Origin: Burkholderia sp. Ax-1719
GTDB taxonomy: Bacteria; Pseudomonadota; Gammaproteobacteria; Burkholderiales; Burkholderiaceae
NCBI RefSeq assembly: GCF_011753055.1
Contig: NZ_VWWJ01000007.1
Location: 186,001-250,000, forward strand
Direction of reading: 5' to 3'
DNA: 64,000 bases
Shown: piece after piece, positions 1-9,251 of the stretch
Layout: the number at the start of each line of letters is the position of its first letter
Numbering within the stretch: the first letter of the stretch is position 1
Program-made: the position numbers and the translations under genes
The notes under the pieces: generated by a model
What the model was told of the DNA's origin: nothing
The model's input: only the letters and a program-made list of their open reading frames with translations
Database searches by the model: none

Positions 1-1
1 G

Positions 2-592
2 GGCGCCTGCTCACTCGCTTCGCATATCGTCGCGCGCGAAGCGGGCCTTGACCTCGAACTCGACAAGGTCGGCCTCGGCGACAAGCAAACGGCTAGCGGC
101 AAGGACTTCCGCACGATCAACCCGAAGGGCTGCGTGCCTGCGCTGCAGCTCGACAATGGCGACGTACTGACCGAAGGCCCGGCGATCATGCAATACCTCG
201 CCGACCGCAACCCAGCCAGCGGCCTCGCGCCCGCCTACGATACGCTCGCGCGCTATCGTCTGCAGGAAATGCTCGGCTTCATCAGCACGGAAATCCACAA
301 GCGCTATTCGCCGCTGTTCAATCCGGCTTCGCCGGAAAGCGTGCGCGCCGATTCCGTCGCCGCGCTGCAGCGTCAATATGGTCTGCTCGACAAGCGTCTG
401 GCCGAACATGAATGGCTCGTCGGCGATCAGTTCACGGCAGCGGACGCCTATTTCTTCACGGCGACCAACTGGGCTTCGCACGTCGGCTTCGATCTGTCGG
501 CATTCCCGGCCGTGCTCGCGCACCAGAAGCGCGTGGGTGCGCGTCCGGCCGTGCATGCGGCGCTGGTCGCGGAAGGCTTGATCAAGCAGTAA
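2..592 (+). CDS. gstA: Glutathione S-transferase, beta class (5' end cut by window)
   Basis: Cytosolic GST that would conjugate glutathione to electrophiles. The open frame runs from base 2. The first visible residues, GACSLASHIVAREAG, match the beta-class active-site segment, which usually reads YYSPGACSLA with its catalytic Cys. Only the start codon and about 7 residues lie outside the window. The thioredoxin-fold end (CVPALQLDNGDVLTEGPAIMQYLAD) is followed by the all-helical C-terminal domain with the N-capping-box region LVGDQFTAADAYFF. The internal ATG at 134 lies well inside the fold and is not the real start. A second GST of another class follows 175 bp downstream. No terminator was recognised between them. 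Confidence 0.93.
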   Translation, partial: GACSLASHIVAREAGLDLELDKVGLGDKQTASGKDFRTINPKGCVPALQLDNGDVLTEGPAIMQYLADRNPASGLAPAYDTLARYRLQEMLGFISTEIHKRYSPLFNPASPESVRADSVAALQRQYGLLDKRLAEHEWLVGDQFTAADAYFFTATNWASHVGFDLSAFPAVLAHQKRVGARPAVHAALVAEGLIKQ

Positions 593-767
593 AGACTCGG
601 CGGGACCGCGGCGCACGGGGCATAACAAGGCTACGTGCGCCTTTTGCATGGTCTGCGCGCTTGCGCCATTTCCTCTACACTGTCCCGCCTGAGCGCTTCC
701 CGCGCTGCGCGCATCGCCGCGTGACGCGGGCCGCCCGCCCTCATCCCGCCTCGTTACAGGACAGTCC

Positions 768-1472
768 ATGAGCGATCTCAACGCCTTCCCCATCTCCGCC
801 AAGTGGCCAGCGCTGCATCCCGAGCGCATCCAGCTCTATTCGCTGCCCACGCCCAATGGCGTGAAGGTGTCGATCATGCTCGAAGAAACGGGCCTCGCCT
901 ATGAGCCGCATCTGGTGCGCTTCGACACCAACGATCAGCTCTCGCCTGAATTCGTTTCGCTGAACCCCAACAACAAGATTCCCGCCATCATCGATCCGCA
1001 AGGCCCGGACGGTCAGCCGCTCGCGCTGTTCGAATCGGGCGCGATCCTGATCTGGCTCGGCGACAAGACCGGCCAGTTCCTCGCGCGCGAAGGCCGCGAG
1101 CGCTACGAGACGATCCAGTGGCTGATGTTCCAGATGGGCGGTATCGGGCCGATGTTCGGCCAACTCGGCTTCTTCCACAAATTCGCGGGCAAGGAATACG
1201 AGGACAAGCGTCCGCGCGACCGTTACGTTGGCGAATCGCGTCGTCTGCTGGGCGTGCTGGAGAAGCGTCTGGAAGGCCGCGCATGGCTGATGGGCGATCA
1301 TTACACCATTGCCGATATCGCGACCTTCCCGTGGGTGCGCAACCTCGTCGGCTTCTATGAAGCGGGCGATCTGGTTGGCTTCAAGGATTTCCCGAACGTG
1401 CAGCGCGTACTGGATGCGTTCGTCGCGCGTCCGGCGGTGAAGCGCGGGCTGGAAATTCCGGCGCGCAATTAA
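768..1472 (+). CDS. Glutathione S-transferase, YfcG/YghU-like (nu class)
   Basis: A 234-residue GST of the YfcG/YghU type, a class known for disulfide-bond reductase and organic peroxidase activity with glutathione. The N-terminal extension leads into IQLYSLPTPNGVKVSIMLEE, where the class has Thr-Pro-Asn-Gly instead of a catalytic Cys or Ser. LNPNNKIPAIID carries the cis-proline and ALFESGAILIWLGDKTG the gamma-glutamyl contact. The C-terminal domain has the capping box GDHYTIADIATFPWV. The start follows the purine-rich stretch TTACAGGACAGTCC. The subfamily call is firm; the physiological substrate is unknown. Confidence 0.92.
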   Translation: MSDLNAFPISAKWPALHPERIQLYSLPTPNGVKVSIMLEETGLAYEPHLVRFDTNDQLSPEFVSLNPNNKIPAIIDPQGPDGQPLALFESGAILIWLGDKTGQFLAREGRERYETIQWLMFQMGGIGPMFGQLGFFHKFAGKEYEDKRPRDRYVGESRRLLGVLEKRLEGRAWLMGDHYTIADIATFPWVRNLVGFYEAGDLVGFKDFPNVQRVLDAFVARPAVKRGLEIPARN

Positions 1473-1490
1473 GCTGCCGATATCGCGCGC

Positions 1491-2144
1491 TCAAGGCGCC
1501 GCCTTCACGCGCGCGACCACCGCGTCGGACACTTCACTGGCCGCGTGCTCGACGGTCTTGCGCTGGTCGCCGCGCGCCATCACGAACTTCGCGGCGGCCA
1601 CGTAGGGATTGAGCGCGATGGCCGCGCCCGCTCCCGGCTTCGATGTGCTCGAATGGCTCTCGATGACCTGATACAGCGGCGCGGGCGTCTGCTTCGAAAG
1701 ATCGTCGATGGCCACGGCCAGATCGACTTCATTCGCTCCCGCGCCGAAGCCCACCATCGCGCGCCGCAGGCGATTGCCCTCATCGACATCGAGAAACACG
1801 CCGCGCACCAGCCAGCCTTGCGCGGGCGGCGTGACGCCCGCAGGCAAGCGGCGCGCATCGAAACCCGCGCGGTGCAGATCGCTTACCAGCGTTTGCGCTA
1901 ACTGCTCGACGATGTCGCTTGCACGTGTTTGCGGGTTATCGCGGCGCAGCAGTGGCCTGGGCAGCAATCCGCCTGCCAGACGTCGCGCATTGTCAACCGG
2001 GTTTTGATCAGCCGTGACGCTGGCGTCGTCCAGCTCGAAATCGCTGACGTAAACGGTGTTGGCGTTGCCGTTCGCCGTCTGGGCAAACGCCGGGCATGCC
2101 GCTGCCGCCAGTATCGCCATGCAGAAGGTTCTGCGGTGATTCAT
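1491..2144 (-). CDS. DUF4410-like secreted protein
   Basis: A 217-residue exported protein of unknown function. It starts with a signal peptide (MNHRRTFCMAILAAAACPAF then AQ). The rest resembles DUF4410 proteins: an N-terminal YVSDFELDD strand, a pairing of LVSDLHRAGFDARRL, a WLVRGVFLDVDEGNRLRRAMVGFGAG core and a C-terminal amphipathic helix. The frame stays open much further upstream, but the ATG at 2144 gives the only clean signal peptide. It is transcribed alone, and its 3' end faces the GST gene 18 bp away. The family assignment rests on motif resemblance only. Confidence 0.75.
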   Translation of the reverse strand: MNHRRTFCMAILAAAACPAFAQTANGNANTVYVSDFELDDASVTADQNPVDNARRLAGGLLPRPLLRRDNPQTRASDIVEQLAQTLVSDLHRAGFDARRLPAGVTPPAQGWLVRGVFLDVDEGNRLRRAMVGFGAGANEVDLAVAIDDLSKQTPAPLYQVIESHSSTSKPGAGAAIALNPYVAAAKFVMARGDQRKTVEHAASEVSDAVVARVKAAP

Positions 2145-2279
2145 CGTGCGGGCCTCCGAAGTGCGCGCCCTATCATAGCGGCCGCGCGCCAGGCCATATC
2201 GCCGGATGCCGCACAGCGAAGGCCATGGCCGCCTGATCGCGCCCCGAAATCGCCATACGATTGCGGTTAAACTGAACCG

Positions 2280-2558
2280 ATGGAAACATGCCAATACTGC
2301 GGAAAAATGCGCGACGAGTGGGATTGCCACGGTCAGGCCTGCCGCAACGCGATTGCGCGTGCGCTGCGGCGACAGCGTCAGGGCCTGCCGATGGTGGCCA
2401 ACGTGATCCGCAACGAGATTCCTGCCCACGCCAGCACCGGCGAAGTCATCAGCGTGCTCTCGCGCCAGCGCAAACGCGCGCGGCGCGGCAACGAAGAACG
2501 CCGTGAGCGCAAAGCGCTCGAAAACGCCGATAAGGTCGGCGGTCTGGACAACCTTTAG
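2280..2558 (+). CDS. Small basic protein with a Cys-rich N terminus
   Basis: A 92-residue protein I do not recognise. The first 22 residues hold four cysteines (CQYCGK, then C and C spaced nine and four residues on), a pattern suiting a small zinc ribbon. A very basic helix follows (RQRKRARRGNEERRERKALENADK). It could bind nucleic acid or the ribosome, but that is inference. It stands alone between a leftward DUF4410-like gene and a leftward cupin gene. Codon use looks like its neighbours (GC-rich third positions), which supports coding. Confidence 0.6.
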   Translation: METCQYCGKMRDEWDCHGQACRNAIARALRRQRQGLPMVANVIRNEIPAHASTGEVISVLSRQRKRARRGNEERRERKALENADKVGGLDNL

Positions 2559-2580
2559 ACTGCGATCCGCGCGCAACCAT

Positions 2581-3009
2581 TCACAGCCCTTCGATCTGCT
2601 GAGCGAATTCGGAGCTGATGCGCCTGACCGCATCGATATCGTGCGGCACCGGCAGCGCGGCCATCGCGCGGAAGAAACCATCGTGACGCGCCGGCGACGC
2701 CACCAGCAGCATGCGTGCAGGCGTTGCGAGCCGATTAACGAAGCCGTGCAGATCGCCGCGTGCGACTGCCAGCGCGTCGCCTGCCACGACGGTTCGTACG
2801 CACGCCCCGAAGCGGAACTCAAGTGCGCCTTCCAGTATCACGAAAGTCTTGTCCTCGCCGATCGAGCGATGCGCGGGCGCGCCACCTCCGGGCGCGATGC
2901 ACATATCCATAATCGTGTACGGCGCAGCGCCGTCGAGCCCCGCAATGACCCGCGATTCCATTCCCGCGAAGCGCAGCACGTCCTGCGCGTCGATGATTCC
3001 CGTCTGCAT
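2581..3009 (-). CDS. Cupin-domain protein
   Basis: A 142-residue single-domain cupin. The conserved beta-barrel is visible as MDMCIAPGGGAPAHRSIGEDKTFVILEGALEFRFG (motif 1 region) and VVAGDALAVARGDLHGFVNRL (motif 2 with Gly-Asp and His). The frame extends to 3108, but the ATG at 3009 leaves room for a divergent promoter facing the LysR gene at 3108 and matches usual cupin length. The expected HxH metal pair of motif 1 is reduced to a single His (AHRS), so metal binding is uncertain. The divergent LysR gene probably regulates it. The substrate is unknown. Confidence 0.8.
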   Translation of the reverse strand: MQTGIIDAQDVLRFAGMESRVIAGLDGAAPYTIMDMCIAPGGGAPAHRSIGEDKTFVILEGALEFRFGACVRTVVAGDALAVARGDLHGFVNRLATPARMLLVASPARHDGFFRAMAALPVPHDIDAVRRISSEFAQQIEGL

Positions 3010-3107
3010 ATGAAGTGTCCCGTTAGTGTCGAGAGGCTTCAGTCTGCCCGTGCGCGACGCGTGCGATAAGCCCGCTAGAATGGCGACTCTCGCCAACGAG
3101 ATGGACA

Positions 3108-3929
3108 ATGGATATCAACGGCTGTCTGGCCTTCACTGCCGTGGTGGAAAGCGGCTCGTTCGCCGCCGCGGCGCGCGAACTAGGTCTGCCCCGCTCGACC
3201 GTGAGCGCGCGCGTGGCCGCGCTAGAAACGCGTTTGGGCGTGCGTCTGCTGCGGCGCTCGACACGCCATATCGCGCTCACCGACGATGGCGAAGCCTGGT
3301 ACGCAAGCGTAGGCGGCGCCATCGCCACGCTGCGCGAAGCCGAACGACGTGGCATTGCGGGCGCAGGCGTACTGAGCGGCACGATCCGCCTGTCGACACC
3401 CATCGACTTTTCGGAGGCCTTGCTGGCCGAAGCGATCGCCACGTTTATTGCAGCGCATCCGCACGTGCGGATCGACGTGCAGATGAGCAATGACGTCGTG
3501 GATTTTGTTAGCGGGAATGTCGATCTGGCGATTCGCGGCGGTGCACCAGGCGGCAACGAAGCGGTCGCGCGGCGCATTGCGGGTTTCAGGTTTGGGCGCT
3601 ACGCGAGTCCTTCACATCACGGCACGAATACCCTTGCATTCGCGGCCCATTTGCCTCGTGCGAAGGGTAGCGCCGCGCACGTGCAAACAAACAGCTTCGC
3701 GCTGCTCAAACAGCTGGCAATACGCGGTGCGGGCGTAGCGGTGTTACCGGCGCATCTTTGCACCGACGCGCTAGCCTCAGGCCAATTAATCGAAATCGAT
3801 GCCGAAAACAGTGATGCCGAAGAAATCGGCCTCTTTATCGTCTATCCATCGCGCCGCGATATGAGCACGCGCGTGCGCGCTTTCGCGCAGCATCTGACGG
3901 CCACGCTCGAAGCACATTTCGCGCAATAG
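3108..3929 (+). CDS. LysR-family transcriptional regulator (shortened effector domain)
   Basis: A 273-residue LysR regulator, about 25-30 residues shorter than most of the family. The winged HTH is typical (FTAVVESGSFAAAARELGLPRSTVSARVAALE, about residues 8-40), followed by LGVRLLRRSTRHIALTDDG. The periplasmic-binding-like domain begins normally (GTIRLSTPIDF) but after FGRYASPSHH jumps to AAHVQTNSFALLKQLAIRGAGVAVLP. The segment that usually reads YLAAHGTP..HPDDL and the next strand are missing or unrecognisable. It is divergent from the cupin gene, its likely target. Confidence 0.88.
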   Translation: MDINGCLAFTAVVESGSFAAAARELGLPRSTVSARVAALETRLGVRLLRRSTRHIALTDDGEAWYASVGGAIATLREAERRGIAGAGVLSGTIRLSTPIDFSEALLAEAIATFIAAHPHVRIDVQMSNDVVDFVSGNVDLAIRGGAPGGNEAVARRIAGFRFGRYASPSHHGTNTLAFAAHLPRAKGSAAHVQTNSFALLKQLAIRGAGVAVLPAHLCTDALASGQLIEIDAENSDAEEIGLFIVYPSRRDMSTRVRAFAQHLTATLEAHFAQ

Positions 3930-3931
3930 AC

Positions 3932-4945
3932 TCAGCGCTTGCGCCGGTAGTGAATTTGCGCCGGCACTTGCAGCGACTCGGGCGGCGCATCGCCTTCGAG
4001 CAGCGAGAATACGCAACGCAGGCTATGTGCGGCGAGTTGGGCGCTGTCCTGCACGATGGCGTCGATGCGCAGCGGCAGGCAGTCGAGCAATTGATGATCG
4101 TCGAAGGTCATCAGACGGCTGGGCGATTGCGCAAGCGCATTCGCTTCGTTGGCGTATTCCAGCACGCCTTCGAGCAAGGTAATCGAGCCGGCGAACAGCG
4201 CCTCGGGATAGCGCCCATGCGCCTCGAACCAGGCCTTCATCAGCGCATAGCCGGATTCGCGCTGGAAGTCGCGCTGGAATACCCAGGCGGCCTGCTCCTC
4301 GATACCGTGCGCCTGCAAAGCCTGCCGATAACCGGCCAGACGGTCGCGGCTTGCGGAAAGCTCGGGCTGGCCGCCGAAGTACACCACTTCGCGCGCGCCC
4401 TGGGCGAAGGCCTCGCCGACCAGCGTGGCGACGGTTTCGGTGGCGTCGGTAATGACGTAGGGAATCGCGCTCGTTTCCACGCGGCGATCGGCGAAAACGA
4501 GCGGCAGACGCTTGACCCATTTTTCGTAGCGCGGCGCGTCGGCCGTGCACGGCACCACCACCAGACCGTCCACCTGATGCGAGACCAGATGCGCGATGCC
4601 TTCGGTTTCGCGCACCGGGTCTTCGTCGCTCGTCACGATCACCAACTGGTAGCGGTACTGCTCGCGACATTGCGATTCCATCGCCTGCGCGAGCGCCGCG
4701 TGCGCCGAGTTGGTGAGATCAGGGATGACGAGGCCAATGGTGTTGCTGCGCCGCGAGCGCAGCGATCGCGCCGACTGCGAAGGCGTGAAGTGATTGTCCC
4801 GCGCCACCTGTAGCACGCGTTCGACCGTCGCCGCCGAAATGCGGTAGCGCTCGGCATTGCCGTTGAGCACCATGCTGGCCGTGGTGCGCGAGACCTCTGC
4901 GAGGCGGGCAATGTCGTCGATGGTCAAACGCTCGAACTGGGACAC
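3932..4945 (-). CDS. LacI-family regulator, Cra/FruR-like, last gene of ribose operon
   Basis: A 337-residue LacI-family repressor at the 3' end of the ribose operon, so it probably serves as its RbsR. The HTH is LTIDDIARLAEVSRTTASMVLNG and the hinge helix is SQSARSLRSRRSNTIGLVIPDL. The effector domain resembles Cra/FruR rather than RbsR of enteric bacteria: VVYFGGQPELSASRDRLAGY, EALFAGSITLLEGVLEY and MTFDDHQLLDCLPL line up with the Cra landmarks. It lies 207 bp downstream of rbsB, a gap holding a strong hairpin. The predicted operator is the palindrome before rbsK. The effector could be ribose or a sugar phosphate. Confidence 0.9.
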   Translation of the reverse strand: MSQFERLTIDDIARLAEVSRTTASMVLNGNAERYRISAATVERVLQVARDNHFTPSQSARSLRSRRSNTIGLVIPDLTNSAHAALAQAMESQCREQYRYQLVIVTSDEDPVRETEGIAHLVSHQVDGLVVVPCTADAPRYEKWVKRLPLVFADRRVETSAIPYVITDATETVATLVGEAFAQGAREVVYFGGQPELSASRDRLAGYRQALQAHGIEEQAAWVFQRDFQRESGYALMKAWFEAHGRYPEALFAGSITLLEGVLEYANEANALAQSPSRLMTFDDHQLLDCLPLRIDAIVQDSAQLAAHSLRCVFSLLEGDAPPESLQVPAQIHYRRKR

Positions 4946-5054
4946 GCGGGCTTCCTGCTGTCTGGGGAGTGAATTGGGGACTGCTGGGAAAGACTGGAGA
5001 ATGCGGCCAGCGCAACGTGACGGGGGCTAGCTGCGTGAAAGCGTACAACAGAAT

Positions 5055-5085
5055 GGCACGCTCCGTAAAACAAACGGAGCGTGCC
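5055..5085. repeat. Strong intercistronic hairpin between rbsB and the LacI gene
   Basis: Perfect 12-bp inverted repeat, GGCACGCTCCGT and ACGGAGCGTGCC, with a 7-base loop (AAAACAA). Neither side has a long T-run, so it is not a textbook terminator. Placed between rbsB and the regulator gene, it could protect the rbsB mRNA 3' end or reduce read-through into the regulator. Confidence 0.7.
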
Positions 5086-5114
5086 AGATTCATCGATGCA
5101 ATTTAATGCAGAGA

Positions 5115-5140
5115 CTCAGTGCAGCAACTCAGTGCAGCAA
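5115..5140. repeat. Tandem 13-bp direct repeat (two copies)
   Basis: CTCAGTGCAGCAA occurs twice in direct succession, 12 bp downstream of the rbsB stop codon. It is likely slippage-prone and may vary between strains. No function is evident. Confidence 0.7.
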
Positions 5141-5152
5141 CACGTGCGGGAA

Positions 5153-6127
5153 TTACTGCTGCTTGAACAGATTCAACGGCACGGGGATGAACTTGTCGAC
5201 CGTCTGACCATCGGCAAGCTTCTTCGCAGTCTGCACGCCATACTGGCCGATCAGCTCCGGCTGCTGCTGCACGGTCGCGGCCATCTGGCCGGCCTTGACG
5301 GCGGCGATCGCGTCGTCGGTGGCGTCGAAGCCCACCACGGCCACGTTCTTCAGGCCCGCTGCCTGGAGCGCCTTGACTGCGCCCAGCGCCATTTCGTCGT
5401 TCTGCGCGAACACGCCCTGGATGTCCTTGTTGCTCTGGATGATGTTTTCCATCACCGAAAGACCCTTGGCGCGGTCGAAGTCGGCCGGCTGCTTCGTGGC
5501 GATCTTCACGCCGCCCTTGGCGGCGATTTCGTCGTCGAAGCCTGCGCCGCGTTCGTTAGCCGCCGAAGAACCCGGAATACCCTGCAGTTCGACGATATTG
5601 CCCTTGCCGCCCAGCTTGTCGGCCAGGAAGTCGGCTGCCATCTTGCCGCCTGCCTTGTTGTCGGACGCGATATGCGAGCTGACTTCCGCACCGTTCACGC
5701 TGCGGTCGAGCGAGATCACCTTGATGCCCTTGCTGGTCGCTTCCTTGACCACGTTGGCCACCGCCGACGAATCGGTCGGGTTGATCAGGATGACGTTGAC
5801 CTTCTTTTCGATCAGGTCTTCGACGCTGGCTTGCTGCTTCGCCGGGTCGTTCTGCGCATCGACGGTGATGAGCGTGACGCCGTCCTTCTGCGCTTCGTCT
5901 TCCGCGCCCTTCTTGAGCGAGACGAAGAACGGGTTGTTGAGCGTCGAGATCGACAGGCCGACGGTCAGTGCGCCCGATGCCGGCGCGGCTGCCGATGCGC
6001 CGCTGGCTGCATCCGACGAACTGCTGCCCGGACCTTCCTTCGAACAGGCCGCAAGGCCCAGAACGAGCGAACCGGCGACGAGCGCCGAGAAAAGCTTCGA
6101 AAGCGACGGCTGGAACGGCTTGTGCAT
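5153..6127 (-). CDS. rbsB: Ribose ABC transporter substrate-binding protein (predicted lipoprotein)
   Basis: A 324-residue periplasmic-binding protein that captures D-ribose for RbsA/RbsC. The ligand-binding fold is clear: VGLSISTLNNPFFVSLKKG, LINPTDSSAVANVVKEA, VISLDRSV, SHIASDNKAGGKMAADFL, IFAQNDEMALGA-type segment and VVGFDATDDA. The N terminus has a lipobox (LGLAAC, Cys about residue 28) and a Ser/Ala/Gly-rich linker of about 25 residues. It therefore looks anchored as a lipoprotein rather than freely periplasmic as in E. coli. It is the fifth gene of rbsKDACB, 118 bp downstream of rbsC. A closely related sugar cannot be excluded, but rbsD and rbsK favour ribose. Confidence 0.95.
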   Translation of the reverse strand: MHKPFQPSLSKLFSALVAGSLVLGLAACSKEGPGSSSSDAASGASAAAPASGALTVGLSISTLNNPFFVSLKKGAEDEAQKDGVTLITVDAQNDPAKQQASVEDLIEKKVNVILINPTDSSAVANVVKEATSKGIKVISLDRSVNGAEVSSHIASDNKAGGKMAADFLADKLGGKGNIVELQGIPGSSAANERGAGFDDEIAAKGGVKIATKQPADFDRAKGLSVMENIIQSNKDIQGVFAQNDEMALGAVKALQAAGLKNVAVVGFDATDDAIAAVKAGQMAATVQQQPELIGQYGVQTAKKLADGQTVDKFIPVPLNLFKQQ

Positions 6128-6245
6128 AGTCTTCCTCCTCGTTTTAGTGTGTGGAGTGTGAATCGAAAATACTCAGGATTACTACCAGATCTGCATCGAG
6201 GCATCGCGCGAACACGGCACGCGATGCGGGAAATACCTTTAAGGC

Positions 6246-7205
6246 TTACGACGACTTCTTGTTGCCACGGTCGATCAGCACAGCGAGCAGAATCACGCCG
6301 CCCTTGATGACCTGCTGATAGAACGACGACACGTCCAGCAGATTCAAGCCGTTATTGAGCACGCCGATCAACAGTGCGCCCACCAGCGTACCGAAGATCC
6401 AGCCACGGCCGCCCGTGAGGCTCGTGCCGCCCAGCACCACGGCGGCGATCGCGTCAAGCTCGTAGCCCGTGCCCGCAGTCGGCTGCGCCGAGTTCAGACG
6501 CGAGGTCAGCACCACGCCCGCGAGCGCCGACATCACGCCCGAAATCGTATAAACCCACAGTTGAATGCGATCGACCTTCACGCCCGAGAGCTTGGCCGAT
6601 TCGGCGTTGCCGCCGGTTGCGTAGATATGGCGACCAAACACGGTCTTGCGCAGCAGCACCCAGAACACGCCAAACATCACCAGCATCAGCACGACGGGAA
6701 TTGGCACGAGGCGCGCGACATAGCCGCCGCCAAGCAGCGAGAAAAAGTCGCTGTTGAAGCTGCTGATCGGGCTGCCGTTCGAGACGACCAGTGCGAGACC
6801 GCGCAGCACGGTCATCGAGCCGAGCGTGGCGATAAACGGTGCGACCTTACCCTTGCTGATGACGATGCCGTTGGCGAGGCCCATCAGACCACCCGCGGCA
6901 AGACCCGCCACGGTTGCGACCAGCGCGTTCGTGCCGGAACTGAGCAGCGTCGCGATGATGACGGAAGACAGCGCCAGCACCGAACCCGCCGACAGATCGA
7001 TGCCGCCCAGCAGGATCACGAGCGTCATGCCGAAGGCAATCAGCGCGTTGATCGACGCCTGGCGCATCACGTTGAGCAGGTTGTCGAGCGTGAGGAAGTT
7101 GGGGCTCACGATCGACAGCGCCACCGCAATGATCAGCAGTGCGATGAAAGGTCCGAGCTTTTGCAGCGTCGCCCGGCTGCTGGGGGTCATGGTGAGTTGC
7201 GACAT
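6246..7205 (-). CDS. rbsC: Ribose ABC transporter permease
   Basis: A 319-residue inner-membrane permease of the BPD_transp_2 family with many hydrophobic segments. Family landmarks are NLLNVMRQASINALIAFGMT, LLGGIDLSAGSVLALSS, the ATP-binding-partner loop ATLGSMTVLRGLALVVSNG and the C-terminal LGGTSLTGGRGWIFGTLVGA. It forms the channel through which RbsB delivers ribose. It follows rbsA with a 74-bp gap in the same operon. Length and topology are standard for RbsC. Confidence 0.95.
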   Translation of the reverse strand: MSQLTMTPSSRATLQKLGPFIALLIIAVALSIVSPNFLTLDNLLNVMRQASINALIAFGMTLVILLGGIDLSAGSVLALSSVIIATLLSSGTNALVATVAGLAAGGLMGLANGIVISKGKVAPFIATLGSMTVLRGLALVVSNGSPISSFNSDFFSLLGGGYVARLVPIPVVLMLVMFGVFWVLLRKTVFGRHIYATGGNAESAKLSGVKVDRIQLWVYTISGVMSALAGVVLTSRLNSAQPTAGTGYELDAIAAVVLGGTSLTGGRGWIFGTLVGALLIGVLNNGLNLLDVSSFYQQVIKGGVILLAVLIDRGNKKSS

Positions 7206-7279
7206 GGAATGTCTCGCCTGGTTGTCTGGAATGAGGTGTGAGCGCGTGGCGTGATGTGTCGTGGCGCGGCCTGGAAAAT

Positions 7280-8794
<1,515 letters not shown>

Positions 8795-8804
8795 CTTGGA
8801 CCTC

Positions 8805-9203
8805 TTAGAAGATCACGCCCGAATGCAGGATCACATTCGCATAGGGACTGCATTCGCCGGTGCGGATCACCACTTTCGCTTCGCGGCAGCGGCGCTTGAA
8901 TTCTTCGTGCGGCACTTCCTCGATGGCGATTTCAGCGGCGGCCATTTCGCGGCTCTTTGCGACTACGGCCTCGTTGTGCGTCTGCGCTTCGCTCGCGAAC
9001 ACGGCGCGCTCGGCCTTGAAGTCGGCGAGGATGCTGTCGAGCACGTCGAAGAACCCCGGCACGCCCAGCGTGAGCGAAACGTCGATGCATTCGACGCCGG
9101 CCGGAATGGGCAGACCGCAATCGGCGATTACGAGGCTGTCGGTATGGCCCATGCCGGCCAGCACGCGCGCGATGTCGCGATTCAGGTGTCCTTGTTTTTT
9201 CAT
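8805..9203 (-). CDS. rbsD: D-ribose pyranase
   Basis: A 132-residue RbsD/FucU-family mutarotase that interconverts the pyranose and furanose forms of ribose so that RbsK receives furanose. MKKQGHLNRDIARVLAGMGH places the catalytic His at residue 20. VIADCGLPIPAGVECIDVSLTLGVPGF is the family core, and the C-terminal end TGECSPYANVILHSGVIF carries the ligand-contacting Tyr-Ala-Asn. Length matches E. coli RbsD closely. It lies between rbsK (48 bp gap) and rbsA (10 bp gap). Confidence 0.96.
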   Translation of the reverse strand: MKKQGHLNRDIARVLAGMGHTDSLVIADCGLPIPAGVECIDVSLTLGVPGFFDVLDSILADFKAERAVFASEAQTHNEAVVAKSREMAAAEIAIEEVPHEEFKRRCREAKVVIRTGECSPYANVILHSGVIF

Positions 9204-9251
9204 TGCGCTTATTGCCTGCTTATTGCCTGGTGTTGCTGTGCTTGAAACGGG

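Noticed and set aside
2503..3069. 188-codon plus-strand frame over the cupin gene
   Set aside because: Antisense to a cupin with recognisable barrel motifs; Cys/Arg-rich product.
5081..6307. 408-codon plus-strand frame
   Set aside because: Antisense to rbsB, with low-complexity Arg/Leu composition and no motifs.
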